DNA of 64,000 bases, taken from Pontederia crassipes (lineage: Eukaryota; Streptophyta; Magnoliopsida; Commelinales; Pontederiaceae). Below are positions 38,527-50,862 of the stretch, in pieces; positions within the stretch are counted from its first letter, which is position 1; every line of letters starts with the position of its first letter. The notes below the pieces were generated by a model that made no database searches, was not told the DNA's origin, and saw only the letters and a program-made list of their open reading frames with translations. The stretch spans positions 47,896,917-47,960,916 of the forward strand of contig CM060189.1 of NCBI GenBank assembly GCA_030549335.1, given 5' to 3'. Made by a program: the position numbers and the translations under genes.

Positions 38527-41500
38527 TCGCCTATGTTTTATAGCCGGTCCCAAGCCCGGATAAAGGAGGGTTGTGTTAGGCCCCGACAGCCAGCGTAAAA
38601 TCCTGTCGAATCTCATGAACATGGATCAACGAATATATTGTGTTAATGCTAGGTCGTTACCCATAAGTAACGCGCTGTACAGCTCGGGTACAGTGATAAG
38701 AGAGCAAGAGCTGCTGCATCCTCGCCTGAATGCAGTGTTAAATGAGCAAGGGCTACCGCACTCTAATGGACGGAGGCGGTTAAAGAAGCTAGTTCATGAG
38801 ACTAAGGTCAGATTAGGTTCTTGGAACATTGGGACGTTGAATGGGAAGCGCCTCGAGATGGCACAAGTAATGGACCAGCGTAAGATTAGTATCTTATGCT
38901 TGCAAGAAACTAGATGGGTAGGAGAGGGAAGTAAATAGATTAGGTTAAATGGTTCCAAACTTTGGTACACAGGTAAGGTAAAGGGAAGGAATTGTGTTGG
39001 TATTATCGCGGATGCAGAATGGAGGAAGAATGTTCTGAAAGTTAAAAGGATTGAGTATCGAATCATATCCGCGAAAGTAATTATTGGAAAGGAGATTATG
39101 AACATTATTAGTGCATATGCACCCCAAGTAGGAGCAGAATCACATCTCAAGGAGAAGTTTTGGGCAGATATGGAGGGTTTGATTGAAAGTATACCAACAA
39201 TCGAGAAAGTTTATATTTAGGGAGACCTTACCAGCGGCAGGCCCACATGCAAGAGTTCACGGTGGTTTTAGTTTTGGGGAGTTGAATGAGGAAGGACAAA
39301 CTATTATTGATTTTTCTTTAGCATACGGCCTTAAGATTATCAACACTTGTTTTAAGAAGAGAGAAGAACATTTAATCACATACAAAAGTGGAACTCATAG
39401 GTCTCAAATCAATTTTTTTTGACAAGAAATACTGATAAAAGACGCTGTACTAATTGCAAAGTAATTCCTGGACATAGGGTGACTACATAACATAAATTGT
39501 TAGTTCTTGATATGCAAATGAAATGTATAAAACCAAAATCTCGAACAGTTTTTTATCGAAAGATCAAGTGGTGGCAGTTAAAGGGGGAGAAGCGAGAGAC
39601 TTTTAGAAGTAAGTTATTAGAGGAAAGTGTGTGAGAGTTAGAAGGAGATGCTAGTATCATGTGGGAGAATGTGGCAAAAAAGGTTGAAATGATTGCTAAA
39701 GCTATTTTAGGATAATCAAAAGGTTTTGGACCATGAGATAATGAGACTTGGTGGTGGAATGAGGAGATCCAAGAAAAGGTGCGTAATAAGAAGAATTGTT
39801 TCAAGGCGATACACTTGGACAATAATTCTGACAATTGGGAAAAGTATTGTTTGGCGAAAAGGGAGGCTAAGAAGGTAGTTAGTGATGCTCGTGCTAAAGC
39901 ATATGAGGGGTATTATAAGGAGTTAGGGACAAAGGCTGGTGAACAAATGATTTACAAGATTGCAAGGAATAAAGAGAAGGAGTCGAGAGATTTGGATCAA
40001 GTAAGATGCATAAAAAATGAAATTGGCAAGGTTTTAGTTACTGAGGGAGATATTAAGAACAGATGAGAAGAATATTTCTATAAACTATTTAATGATGGAT
40101 GTGAAGGTTCCCATTGTGATTTGGAGGACTTGACAGTTAGCGAATATAAGTTTAATAGGTCATTTTATCGTAGAATTAGAGTCTCGGAGGTTAGCGAAGC
40201 TCTTAAGAAAATAAAGAATGGTAAAGCCGTTAGACCGGATGGTATACCGATTGAAGTTTGGAAATGTTTAGGAGAAAAATGTGTGTTGTGGTTATGTAAA
40301 CTATTTAATGAGATTTTACGGTCGAAAAAGATGTCTGATGATTGGAGATTAAGTACATTAGTTCCTATTTACAAAAATAAAGGAGATATTCAGAATTGTG
40401 CAAATTATAGAGGGATTAAACTTATGAGTCACACAATGAAATTATGAGAAAAAGTGATTGAGCATAAATTGAGAATGGAGACTAGTATTTCTGAGAGACA
40501 ATTTGGGTTCATAGCTGGAAGATCCACTACAGAGACGATTTATTTACTAAGGGGGATGATGGAAAAGTATCGAAGTAGGAGAAGAGACTTACATATGGCT
40601 TTCATTGACTTAGAGAAGGCGTATGATCGGGTACCAAATGATGTACTTTGGAAAGCCTTGCAAAAAAAGAGGGTGAGTGTTGCCTACAAGATATGTACGA
40701 TATGTACGATAATACAAGATATGTACGATGAGATATTGACTAGGGTTAGGACACCCGGATGTGAGACAAATGAATTTCCTATAGGAATTGGCCTACATCA
40801 AGGATTAGTTTTAAGCCTGTATCTATTTAACTTAGTTATCGATGCTATAACCGAGAGTATCACAGAGGAGGTACCTAAGTGCATGCTATTTGCGGATGAT
40901 ATAGTACTTTTAGCGGATTCAAGAGAAGAGATTAATACAAAATTGGAAATATGGAGAAATATGTTGGAGTCAAAGAATTTTCGTTTAAGTAGGAATAAAA
41001 CAGAATATATGTATAGCAATTTCATAAATAAACAACTTAGAGACGATTTGGAAGTTAGGCTAGGGGAGGATATAATTCCTCAAGTGATAAAGTTTAAATA
41101 TTTAGGATCAATTGTAAAACAAGATGGTAAAATTGATGACGATGTTAATCATAGAATTCAAACTGGTTGGTGTAAGTGGAGAAAAATCACTGAAGTTCTT
41201 TGTGATAGAAAAGTACCCAATAAAGTTAAAGAAAAATTCTATTATACTGCTACAAAACCGGCAGTGTTATATGGTAGTGAATGTTGGACTATGAAGGGAT
41301 AACATGAACGTAAAGTGGTGGGGATAGCCGAAATGAGGATGGTGAGATGGATGTGTGGTCATACAAGATTAGATAAGATTAGGAATGACCATATACGTGA
41401 ACGAGTCGGAGTGGCTCCTATTAATGAAAAAATGGTAGATGATCGTTTGAGATGATTTGATCATGTTTAGAGAAGACCATTAGATGCGCCAGTAAGAAGA

Positions 41501-41693
41501 GTAGATCAAATAATCTGGAGTCCGATTAAAAGAGGGAGAGGGAGGTCAAGGCGGACACTTGGCGAACTAATAGAACAAGATCTATTAGTGAATAATATAC
41601 CGAAATGTTTGGTTACTAATAGAGCGAAATGACGTTGTATAATCCATGTAACCGACCCCACCTAGTGGGATAAGACTTTATTGTTATTATTGT
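38527..41693 (+). mobile_element. RTE-clade LINE (non-LTR retrotransposon), full length but dead
   Basis: A single long plus-strand reading from an ATG at 38615 encodes an apurinic endonuclease and a reverse transcriptase. Endonuclease: VRLGSWNIGTLNGKRLEM, ILCLQETRWVG, NIISAYAPQVGAE. Reverse transcriptase: EVSEALKKIKNGKAVRPDGI, STLVPIYKNKGDIQNCANYR, QFGFIAGRSTTETIYLL, HMAFIDLEKAYDRVPND, and the active site CMLFADDIVLLADS. It ends with the family 3' end ACCCCACCTAGTGGGATAAG and a (TTATTG)-type tail at 41680-41693. About seven in-frame stops and a frame change near 39150-39420 inactivate it. It sits in the RNase H region of a copia element. No clear target duplication is seen. Confidence 0.88.
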
Positions 41694-42060
41694 AAAAGAT
41701 TTTGGTTTTTCTCCCTTGAGTCTGCAGAATTGTTTTGCGATAATGAAGCTGCATTACAAATTGCCAACAACCCCGTGTTCCACGAAAGAACAAAGCGCAT
41801 AGAAATTTATTGTCATTTTGTTAGACTGGCACATGTAATGACAAAGGACTGAATTCTCTTTAGCATAAAAATTTACTCGCAATCTGGGGTTGTCAGATAT
41901 ACACAAGCCATGCCAACTTGACGGGGGAACGTTATGAAGACAAGCTGACAGAACTGTACATGTGGCGTTACACGTAGGACACTTTGTACACATGTCGATG
42001 AACACGTCAGCGACAGTTAAAGCTGTCACTATAAAAGACAGCTTCATGTAATAAACACGA
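41694..42060 (+). pseudogene. Copia RNase H tail and start of its 3' LTR
   Basis: Right half of the copia element split by the [42 protein letters not shown] and GVVRYTQAMPT match the copia RNase H C-terminus. A purine-rich GACGGGGGAAC at about 41919-41931 fits a polypurine tract, followed by LTR-like DNA with a TATAAAAG box at about 42030. The right end of this LTR is not defined. Confidence 0.75.
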
Positions 42061-42538
42061 TAGTTTTTTCTTTTGTAGTAATGCTACGTTGTTGATTCTT
42101 TACACTTCTTACAATCTTTTTCTTCCATTTCATTTTTGTCCAGCTTTTACAGAATAGACAACCAACTGATTCCTACTCATAACGGAACATTATGGTAACC
42201 TTCTGCATCATATTCCCAGCAAGATCTTCATTGTCATATCAGCATCAACAAGTAAAAAGAGTTATAATCATGTTAAAAAATTCTCATTTTCATGGGATTC
42301 TTTTTTTCCATTTACAGCATAATTCTAATAATTTTATGAAAAACTAAAATAGAATTTGTCATATCAGTTAGCAATATATAGCGGTGAAATAGAGTCAAGC
42401 ACAAACTATGATCTTACGATCCTTCAAAAGAGAATCGACAATCTCTCCATCTTCCATCTCTTAAAGGGTAGGGAAAATGATTAAACAAGCACTTTGCTCT
42501 AATCCAATTTTGATATAATTTATTTTGAAAAAGGGAAA
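42061..42538. other. Spacer, copia LTR remainder and a dispersed repeat
   Basis: Contains the 42191-42252 block (TTCTGCATCATATTCCCA ... ATATCAGCATCAACA), which recurs at 62150-62212. No gene. Confidence 0.45.
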
Positions 42539-44527
42539 TGTAACACCTGAAAAAAAATAAAAATAAAAATAAAATAAAATATGTAAATAAATAAATAGAT
42601 AAACATACGGATAAGATCAAAGAGCGGACAGCTATAAATGGATAAGATTATGCATAAGATCAAAAAGGGTAATTTGGACACTTTCTCCCATCCGAAACTT
42701 CTATATAAAGAGAGCCTATCTTGGACAGCCCCTCTTCTCCTCCATTTGCTCCTTTGCCATAAAAAATGTTGTTGTAGGAGGTTTTCATGTGCCATCAAGG
42801 GTCATAGTAATAAATGTTTCCTCATTTCTGCACTTATTTTGATTCTAATATCATTCCCTTACCTTCTTCTCCAATCGGATGGCCTCATAGGTGGGGAACG
42901 ACAAGGGGAGGACGACCACCGGTGACCGGAAGAGTTTCAAGGAGGGATCAACCACGGAAAAAGGTGGGTGAATTCGAAATCCCTCTGCATAACTTAATTA
43001 GTATTAGGGCAGAATTAGGGTTGTTCATCTTGAAATGTGTCTTGATTGATGAAAAGAAATGAAAAAGGAATGGATTGATTGTATTCTTGTGTTTGATCCC
43101 TGATTTGTGATTTCCTATGACTATGGATGTGTTTTGTATCATCCCTCCATGTTTAGATGATTGTTTGTAAGCTATGATTACATATTGAAAATCGTTGAAA
43201 ATCTGATTCTGTCCAATTCTATTTTCGCGCCAACCGGTCGACCGATCTAGAAATATCGATCGACCGATGATATGGAAATCGGTTGACCGACCAGTAGAGA
43301 CCGGTCGACCGATCATTTCTTCTGAGTCACTTTTTAGGTCAGTTGACCGGCCGATTGAAGCCCACTGTATTGACCGAGCACCATCGGTTGACCGATCCAG
43401 AGATATCGATCGAACAGTGTCCCGTAGTCAACAGACCGAAAACTCTTGAATTGAATTGGACCCATCGATCGACCAATCCAAAGATATCGGTCGACCGGTG
43501 CCCAGAAGTCGGTCGACCGATAAGTGAGGACCGGTCGACTGAATCCTAAACAGATTTCATATTGTTTGCTGATTGATCTAGATTCTTTCCATGTTTGTGA
43601 TATGCTATCCCCTGCTGATTGAATGGTTGTGTGACTGAATCATTTGTCTTGTATGATCTGTCCAGTGATCCAATCCTTTTATAGAATGAAAGAATGATGA
43701 ATTGATAACGTGATTAAGTAAGAAAGATGGAAAGATGGAAAGATAAAAGGGAGGGTGGCTAGCCCATGCTAAGTGCTTATAGTGAAGGGTCGCTCCCTTA
43801 GCCATGACTTAATCACCCATAGGTTGCACAAGGCTGTATTATTTTGCTCGGCGTAAAACCCTCAAAAGTTAAAGGCACCTAAAGGCACCTAAAGTCACAT
43901 AAGTAAAGAGAAAGGTTCAAGAGTAAAGAGAATGTATAAATGGTATGGGTATGATGGTAAATGATGTAAGATTGTTAAATTCAGAATGATAACTATATCT
44001 TGTCATGATTATAAGATTGATACATGATCTATATCCTCTTTTACCCATTGATATCTCAAATCGAATGATCTTATGTTCTCTATCTGATCTTGTTATAAGT
44101 TATTACTGATTCTGACTATTGCTATTTATTGTTATGCATTGAGTACTATATGAATTCCCACTAGGCTGTATAGCTTACGGGAGGACCTCCTCCCCTGTGT
44201 TGATTTTCATAAGGCCAGGTCAGATCATGTGTCGTGACCAGCTCGAGCGATAATAAAGCACATGAACTGACAGAGGACCTAGTTATCATTTTTCCTATTT
44301 TTCGCATTTATGAACTTAGATGTAATTCAGATGTGATTCCTATTATGGAGACTGTAGTATATTGAGACTTCCACTATTTTGTTATTCCATTTTCCTCATT
44401 ATTTCTATTGCTAATATGTCATTGCTTTAATGGAGTTTTGGTCAATTCTTAGTCAAAGTTATAGTTTTTCGTAGCGCCTTCGGAGAGATCCTCGCTATGT
44501 GGCGTTGGTCAATTTGGAGATGTTACA
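42539..44527 (+). repeat. Second solo LTR, 1989 bp, with GGTCGACCG array
   Basis: It starts TGTAACACCTG and ends GATGTTACA, with inverted TG...CA ends. The flanks are GGAAA (42534-42538) and TGAAA (44528-44532), a 5-bp duplication with one mismatch. A TATA box (CTATATAAAG at 42701-42710) gives the plus orientation. No internal region is present. It is probably of Ty3/gypsy origin by size. Confidence 0.75.
43233..43547. repeat. Array of GGTCGACCG-type palindromes
   Basis: At least ten copies of GGTCGACCG or one-base variants, several paired as GGTTGACCGATC...ATATCGATCGA with a spacer close to CAGAGAT. The dimer-like unit occurs near 43235, 43386 and 43465. It lies inside the solo LTR, about 530 bp after its TATA box. 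Confidence 0.8.
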
Positions 44528-45770
44528 TGAAACATAACCTAATCGATTTAAACTGTAGGTCTGTTAATAGATTAGCTTCTATCTCATCATCTTCCTTCTA
44601 GAGGGGAGTTCGTGAGCTTAATCTGATGATGCCAATAGACATCACAAGAACTGTAGCAGAAATTGACATCAAAGCCATGAACCAACTCCTAGCTCCTTTC
44701 GATCTCTTTGTCAATGCACCCAATCCCAACCATATACATGCAAATAATATGCTAATATGTTATGACATATGTGAAAACACTTAAGTGAGAAAATATGAAT
44801 GTTATAGAATTAGGGAACTCTATCCTGCAATTTGATAAAATATATAATACATGAGTGTACATCACACACACGGGTTGTAATTTACAGCTCTTGCTTTCCA
44901 CCCTTGGATCTTAATGGACGGCTCTTGATTTTAGTGATCTTTCACTAGGGAATTTAGTTATTCTGAGCCATCCATCTTCTTCATGGAGCATAGTCAATTT
45001 TCCTGTGCTGATTTATCTATCAAGCGAACCCCATTATGATCATCCTCATCATTTATCTACCATGCATCATGTTCAATATTATTCTTGTATATGAAGAAAC
45101 TATCGCATCACTTTTGAGATGATGCATTTGCTCATTCAATTTTGTCAACTATCATTTGTTCACTTTTATTGGATTTTCCCTCATCTTCTTTTTTTTATAT
45201 ATAAGATTTTCCCTCATCTTCTTAATCACGAGGTAATGTTCTCCTATGTTATTCGCATCATTTTTCTCACAATTAGCATTGCCTCATTTCAAAACATGGG
45301 TTCTTGAATCATTCAATTGGATCACTTTGCAACAGCTGGTTACATCTGATTCTTTCTTTTCTTTTTTTCTTCATGACAACTATTGTAAGTTTGTAACAAC
45401 TTTGATCAGATTGACTCACGAACATGGATTTGTGCATCTTTTTTTTTTGTGACGATTGCTACTGGTGAATTTAGAGGCTGAGCATATTTAAATTAAACTA
45501 TTACAAAAGGGTTCTTTATGCCAAATCTCTGTTCGTCGAAAACTGGGAGAAAAGAATGACAAGAGAGTGCCATCACCATGGAAGAGTCACAAGAAGGCAA
45601 AATTTTAAGTTGGAGCTGCATCCCCCGATGTTGTTCAAGTTGCAATCGAACTTGATCCTAGCGACCCACCCTACACCTCTCTACCTGTTTGAAGTCACCA
45701 ACCAGGACTTGGGATGATGTGATGATGGTCTCTCCCACTGGTGTCATTTGAAGACTCGTCTTCGCCATCA
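44528..45770. other. Spacer, no gene recognised
   Basis: AT- and pyrimidine-rich DNA with only short frames. A minus-strand piece near 44620-44720 reads like a short hydrophobic segment but has no identifiable family. Confidence 0.35.
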
Positions 45771-47507
45771 TGTGAGGTTCCTAGTTCAATTAGGATCCTA
45801 ATTAAATTCCTTCAAGGGGATCAAGCCTCCAATAAACTATTTCGATGGGGTCAAACATTCAGGATATTTGTTCTAAGCAATTATTAAAGAAGATTATATT
45901 TCCATGTATCATTAAAAAGAGTTACAAGGGTTCCTATTTATAGGGTAAATTCAAATAAGTCCTGGTAGAATTAAAAATAAAAGAAAAAAGTGCTAATCAA
46001 ATTAAGAAGTAAATAACTAATCTTAGTTAAAGAAAATAAACTAGTCCTATTATTATTAGGAATTATATCCTAACCGCCCTCTTCAAAATAGCCTTGTCCT
46101 CAAGGCTATAGAGAAACATGTGAGAGAACTTTCCTTTCAATGCTTGATCGGATGATGTCTCTTGATAATTTGAATAAAATAAAGATCCTTCTTGAGTATG
46201 TAGCTTTGGCTATGCATTGGTAGCATTGGAACAAACTTGCATCGACTATTCGAAATTGACCAAATTCATTTGCACGAATAAATTTGTCTTTGGACATTGA
46301 CGTCTTCAACATTTTTTAAGACATAAGTGTGAATAAGTTCTTGTTAGTATCTTCACAAATTAATGACTTTCAAATAATGATGCCTTTGTAGTAGATTCTT
46401 CAAGAGATGATTGCTCGTTTGTCAGTTGAATTATAAATATTTCATCTTTAAAAGATTTCTCGGTAGATGAATTTAAAGGTTGAACTTCAACTGAATTGTC
46501 TTCAATATCCTTCGCTTCTTGTTGATATAAAGTTTTAGTAAAGATTTCTGAAGAAACTTAAGTCCTGGACTCTTCTGCTTTTGATGAAAATATTATTGCA
46601 CATGTGCTTCTGAATGATTCGTTCAAGTGTCGACTTGATCTATGTCTCTCCTCATTTAAATGTTCTTATTCTCATCAAGCAAAAGAAATAGCAGCAACTA
46701 TAATAATAGATCATCGAGTTTTCACTTCCCGTCGAAGATCGGGAAGAAGTCCTTCAACAAAAGTTTTCACCAATCGATGTTCGCTCTAATTTTTAATTTG
46801 ACATGATAATAACTCGAAACGAGTCTGATACTCCTCAACTGTGTAATATTTGTAAGCTCATCTTCTACGCGATTTCCCTTGTTTACTCGTTGATATTTGT
46901 TTTCATCATTGAATACTTGTAAAATTCGTTGAAATTGTTCTTTGATTCGAATAAGACGATCAGCTAGTGTTAAAATATCTGAAGTCGATAAATCTTGTGA
47001 AGCCATAGATTTTACTGCACATTTGAAATATTAGATTATGAATATAAACTATTAAGAATTATGATAAAGGTTGGTTGATAATAGTAAGCGACGGTGATGA
47101 CGATGTAGTGGTAGCAGGGGATGTAATAGATGACAACGAAAGACGAAGATAACTAGGTTATTGGTCCAACAAAAAAATCGAGATATCACAATTATCCGAT
47201 GAAGATCGAACAACTCTGATACCAATTGATAGGTTCCTAGTCCAACTAGGATCCTAATTAGATCGCTTCGAGGAGATCAAACCTCCAATAGACCACTTTG
47301 AGGGGGTCAAGCCTTCAGGATACTTGCTCTTAGCAATTATCAAAGAAGATTATATTTCCATGTATCATTAAAAAGAGTTATTTATAGGGTAAACCCAAAA
47401 AAAACTAGAAATAAAAGAAAAATGAATGCTAATCAAATTAGGAAGTAAATAACCAATCCTAGTTAAAAAAACTAATCCTATTATTATTAGGAATTATGAT
47501 CCTAACA
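45771..47507 (-). mobile_element. Short non-autonomous LTR retrotransposon (deletion derivative)
   Basis: Two direct repeats, 45771-46075 (305 bp) and 47227-47507 (281 bp), are clearly the same sequence. Between them are 1.15 kb. Next to the right repeat the minus strand reads ATTGGTATCAGAGTT (47226-47212), an initiator-Met primer site, so this is the 5' LTR. Next to the left repeat the minus strand has GAAGAGGGC, a weak polypurine tract, preceded by the TTGAGGACAAGG typical of gypsy ends. Inside, only a short gag-like start (MASQDLSTSDILTLADRLI) is seen; no pol. I found no target duplication. Confidence 0.75.
46767..47006 (-). pseudogene. Short gag-start-like frame in the deletion derivative
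   Basis: A 79-codon minus-strand frame beginning with a true ATG shortly after the primer site. The first 45 residues look like a conserved gag N-terminus; the rest is probably chance. No zinc knuckle. Confidence 0.35.
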
Positions 47508-47689
47508 GAAAGATCCGAGATATATCCCGTCGATAGGTAAAGAATGCTCTTGTTCGTGAATGAATGATCACTCTACATTCCTGAGAGGTTACACCCAATG
47601 TTACTAGTTTGTTTTCATTTTTTTTATTTTGATCACCAATTGGACGTCTTAGATATGTTGCTGCAGATTACAGCTAAAGGCGGGCTAAC
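47508..47689. other. Short spacer between LTR elements
   Basis: No feature. The permuted gypsy gag begins just right of it. Confidence 0.35.
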
Positions 47690-48742
47690 TCTTTCCTATC
47701 GGCATGTTGTTAATGCCATTAGGGACCCCATCTGATCCTGACCCGACGTCGATGCCATGGTATTCAGTTTCTTCTGAGGACAATCCCGCTGATAGTGAGG
47801 TCCATTGCATGTAAAGCACTTCACTGGCATCTTTGCCCCCTGGGGTTTACCATCGTTCTTCGGCTCTCCCTTGCTATCCCTCTCGGACTTGCCTTTCCAT
47901 GGCTTGTCCTTCCCGGTCTTGACTCTTGTTGACTCGTTGGAGTAGTCCACCAAAGTTTCCACCTTTTTTTGGCAGTAGTCGGAGTATTTGGTTCAAATCG
48001 CTCTATCTCTTGCGCAGCCCAAGGCTTCAACTCATTCTGAAAATGGAAGAGACGTTGGCCTTCTATTAGATCCGAAAGCTCCAAGATGAGCGATTGGAAC
48101 TGTTTGACGTAGTTCCTGATGGTGTCCATCTGCTCCAGACTCGTCAATTTCTTAATTGCTTCTTTGGTCGCGTTCTTCGGATAGACTGACTTCGAAATTC
48201 AATCTTGAATTCCTCCCACGTAGCCACTGAAGCTGTTGTGTCTGCATCAACCTGACACCACCATAACAAAGCGTCCTCCATGAAACGCAGTGCTATAAGA
48301 ACTTGTGTTTGTCGAGAGTAATGCAACTATTTTCGAACCCCGTTTCCAATTTCCAAAGGAAACATTCGATCAACTTTGCTTCTCGCTTTCCGCCGTACGT
48401 CGGAGGATTTGGACCTCGATACTTAGGCGCTCTGGTGCATTTCGTAGTCGTGAGCCCCTTCATCGAGACTCTCATTGCCTCAAGATCTTCTTCAAGAGAC
48501 TCCCACTTGGTATCCCAAGCAGTCCCCAAATCCGCAACTCCTTTCATCCAGGTGTCTTTTAGTTCCTGCACTAATTTCTCCAAACCAACTACTCGCGCTT
48601 CAAGACCTCCAATGCAATGGTTTGCTAAATCGAGATGTTCCTCCAAGTTTGCAAGACTCGTCGCAGCCTTGGTCGTCCTTCTTCTCTTCTGACCTGGGAC
48701 GTTCTGTCCATTCTCACTGCACGTTTCTCTAGTTTCTGACAT
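47690..48742 (-). pseudogene. Gypsy gag, frameshifted (permuted element)
   Basis: The minus-strand start MSETRETCSENGQNVPGQ lies 12 bases from the primer site. A coiled-coil-like region (LEEHLDLANHCIGGLEARVV) resembles the gag at 11.4 kb. The capsid region is ALLWWCQVDAD and EFRSQSIRRTRPKKQL, then a zinc knuckle, CFTCNGPHYQRDCP. Frame changes occur near 48300, 48145 and 47900. It belongs to the same broad gypsy lineage as the 6-12 kb element, but is a different family with a 573-bp LTR. Confidence 0.8.
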
Positions 48743-48754
48743 GTGCTCTGATAC
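48743..48754 (-). other. Primer binding site of the permuted gypsy element
   Basis: The minus strand reads GGTATCAGAGCA six bases after the LTR end, the initiator-Met type. Confidence 0.75.
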
Positions 48755-48760
48755 CGCTAC

Positions 48761-49333
48761 TGTCACAAGCTTATTTACTAAGATGTGTGATGGCCTTAGA
48801 ACAATGCCTAAGTCGGTCGCAATCGCAAGACTAGAACGCCCTGGATTCAACCCAAAAGTTCACCACGAGGAAAACTTAGAAACGCTCACAATATAGAGGG
48901 GAAAAAGGGAATCTTATTAACACTTGGCAAATTAGTGTATCCAACCTTCTGGCTGACCTCCACTTATATAATACAACTCTTTGGTAGTTGGCTAAACCAC
49001 CTTGCAATGCAACCCTTCATTTGGCACCCCTTCCCCAAAAGGCTTCGTAGGGTGAATGCACCATTTCAAGTGTGAACACATAGTGTGAACGCACCCTTAC
49101 AAGTGTGAACGCACCCACTCCTTGCACCCTTTGGCGGAATGCATCCTTAGGAATTACAACAGCCACTTTACATAACATAGATTCTCTAAAACAACCCCTT
49201 GCACAAAAACTGCTGGGCAACCGGCCATCCAGCATGGCCGCCGTCACCTATCCTATGCTTGGGACATGTGTCGTCCGCGCCCCATCCTGATGCATCCCAT
49301 TACTTGCTCCGCTCAGTTGGGCGGAGTGTTACA
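48761..49333 (-). repeat. LTR shared by the two halves of the permuted gypsy element
   Basis: A 573-bp repeat with minus-strand ends TGTAACACTCC and CTTGTGACA. It carries a TATATAAG box near 48965 on the minus strand and short GTGTGAACGCACCC repeats near 49070-49130. It has a primer site and gag on its left (downstream) and a polypurine tract and pol on its right (upstream). Confidence 0.8.
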
Positions 49334-49350
49334 ACCCTCCCCTACTGAAT
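49334..49350 (-). other. Polypurine tract of the permuted gypsy element
   Basis: The minus strand reads AGTAGGGGAGGGT immediately before the LTR start TGTAACA. Confidence 0.7.
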
Positions 49351-49504
49351 TGGTTGACGGTCTCGTCAACTCCTTGAACTTGGCAATCTCCTTTTGGAAT
49401 TGCCATAAGTCGTTCCTTCTCCCACGAGTCTTCAGAGGTTGGGTCCTTCCAACGCACTAAGTAGTCGGTGACGCTTGGCTTCGCTCGTCGGTTCTGCCGC
49501 TCAC

Positions 49505-50862
49505 TCAGAATCTCCTGAACTCTCCGCCGTAGGATTTTGTCACATTCACAGGCGGCCTGGTTGGTCCGCCCCTTTCGGCATCATCCTGATCTTCATGATA
49601 AGGTTTCAACATACCTACATAAAACATTAGATACAACCTTAAACTTGGTGGCAAGTTGACACGATAGGCGAGCTTCCCGACTCGGCCTATTACTTCAAAC
49701 GGACCTTCGTACTTCTGCACCAATCCCTTATGAAGCTTCCGGAGCTTTTTGAACTGTCTTGTACCCAACTTTACAAGCACACGATCACCAACATTGTATT
49801 CAACATGCCTTCGCTTCTTGTTCACAAACTTTTTTCATTTTGCGAGCAGCTTTATCTAGGATTGCTCTAGACAATTCCAGGTTCTCCAACCAGCCGTGAG
49901 CAACCTGAAATGCAGTGGGACAATTACCAGCCTGGTGTGCCGCTAATCCTGCCGGGGTGAGAGGTTCGAAAGGGCTCTTCTGCGTCGTCTCGTTCCTTTG
50001 CATGTTGAACGAGAATTATGTCACATCTAATAACTTGGCCAAATCTTTCTGATTGGCTCCAACAAAATGCCTGAGATAAATCTTGAGAAGATGGTTTACC
50101 CTTTCCTTTTAACCATTTGTCTATGGATGGAATGCTGTGGAAAATCTGAGATTCGTGCCCAGCAACCTGAACAACTCCTTCCAGAACTTCCCGGTGAATC
50201 TAGGATCCCTATCACTAATAATGATTTCTAGAACTCCCCATACCTTCACAATGTGCTTCACAATTCCACCGAGCATTCTCTAGGTGCTGGAATGAACGTT
50301 CCATATTTAGAGAATTTGCCCACCACCACAATGATCAATCCGTACCCAACTGATTTGGGTAGCGTAGAGATGAAGTCCATGGTGAGCATTTTCCATGGCT
50401 TCTCCGACACTGGCTGCGATTCCAATAACCCTATCGGTTTCTTCTGTTCGAGCTTGTCTCGCTGGCATATCAAACAAGTCCTAACACAGGCCTCGATGTC
50501 GTCCCGCATCTTAGGCCAGTAGTATGCATCCTCAACCAAAGCCATTGTTCGAGTAGCACCAGGATGACCTGCCCACTTTGAGTTGTGACAATCATGAAGG
50601 ATTGCCCTTCTGAGGTTCTCCCATCTTGGAATGAACAACCTGTTGCCCGTAGTAAACAACAAACCTAAATCCTCCCAGAAACATCTTGACTTGCCTTCCT
50701 TTACCAAATGTAACAATTCCACTGCTTTGGGGTCATGCCGCAGGCCTTCACAAATTGCGTCGTGAACATCTATCCTCACGGACGAGATAGTCGCTAGTTG
50801 GGACTTGCGACTCAGGGCATCAGCTACCACATCCGTTTCCCCTAACTTGTACACTAATAAGT
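49505..50862 (-). pseudogene. Gypsy RNase H end and integrase, frameshifted
   Basis: The minus strand starts at the junction near 50862 with VYKLGETDVVADALSRK (end of RNase H). It continues with the integrase zinc part (CHNSKWAGHPGATRTMALVE, CLICQRDK), then TMDFISTLPKSVGYGLIIVV and KYGTFIPAPRE. The frame breaks near 50260 and the core part is decayed. The C-terminal part resumes at about 50000 (RSRAILDKAARKMKK-like, GDRVLVKLGTRQF, GLVQKYEGPFEVI). The catalytic D,D,E region is damaged. Confidence 0.82.

Noticed and set aside
43233..43547. CRISPR-like array
   Set aside because: Repeats are short imperfect palindromes without uniform spacers, inside a plant LTR.
43267..43549. Arg/Ser/Asp-rich frames such as repeated SVDRP-like peptides
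   Set aside because: They are translations of the GGTCGACCG array in all frames, not a protein.
44620..44720. Minus-strand hydrophobic peptide (possible membrane-protein exon)
   Set aside because: Too short, a stop follows, and no family could be recognised.
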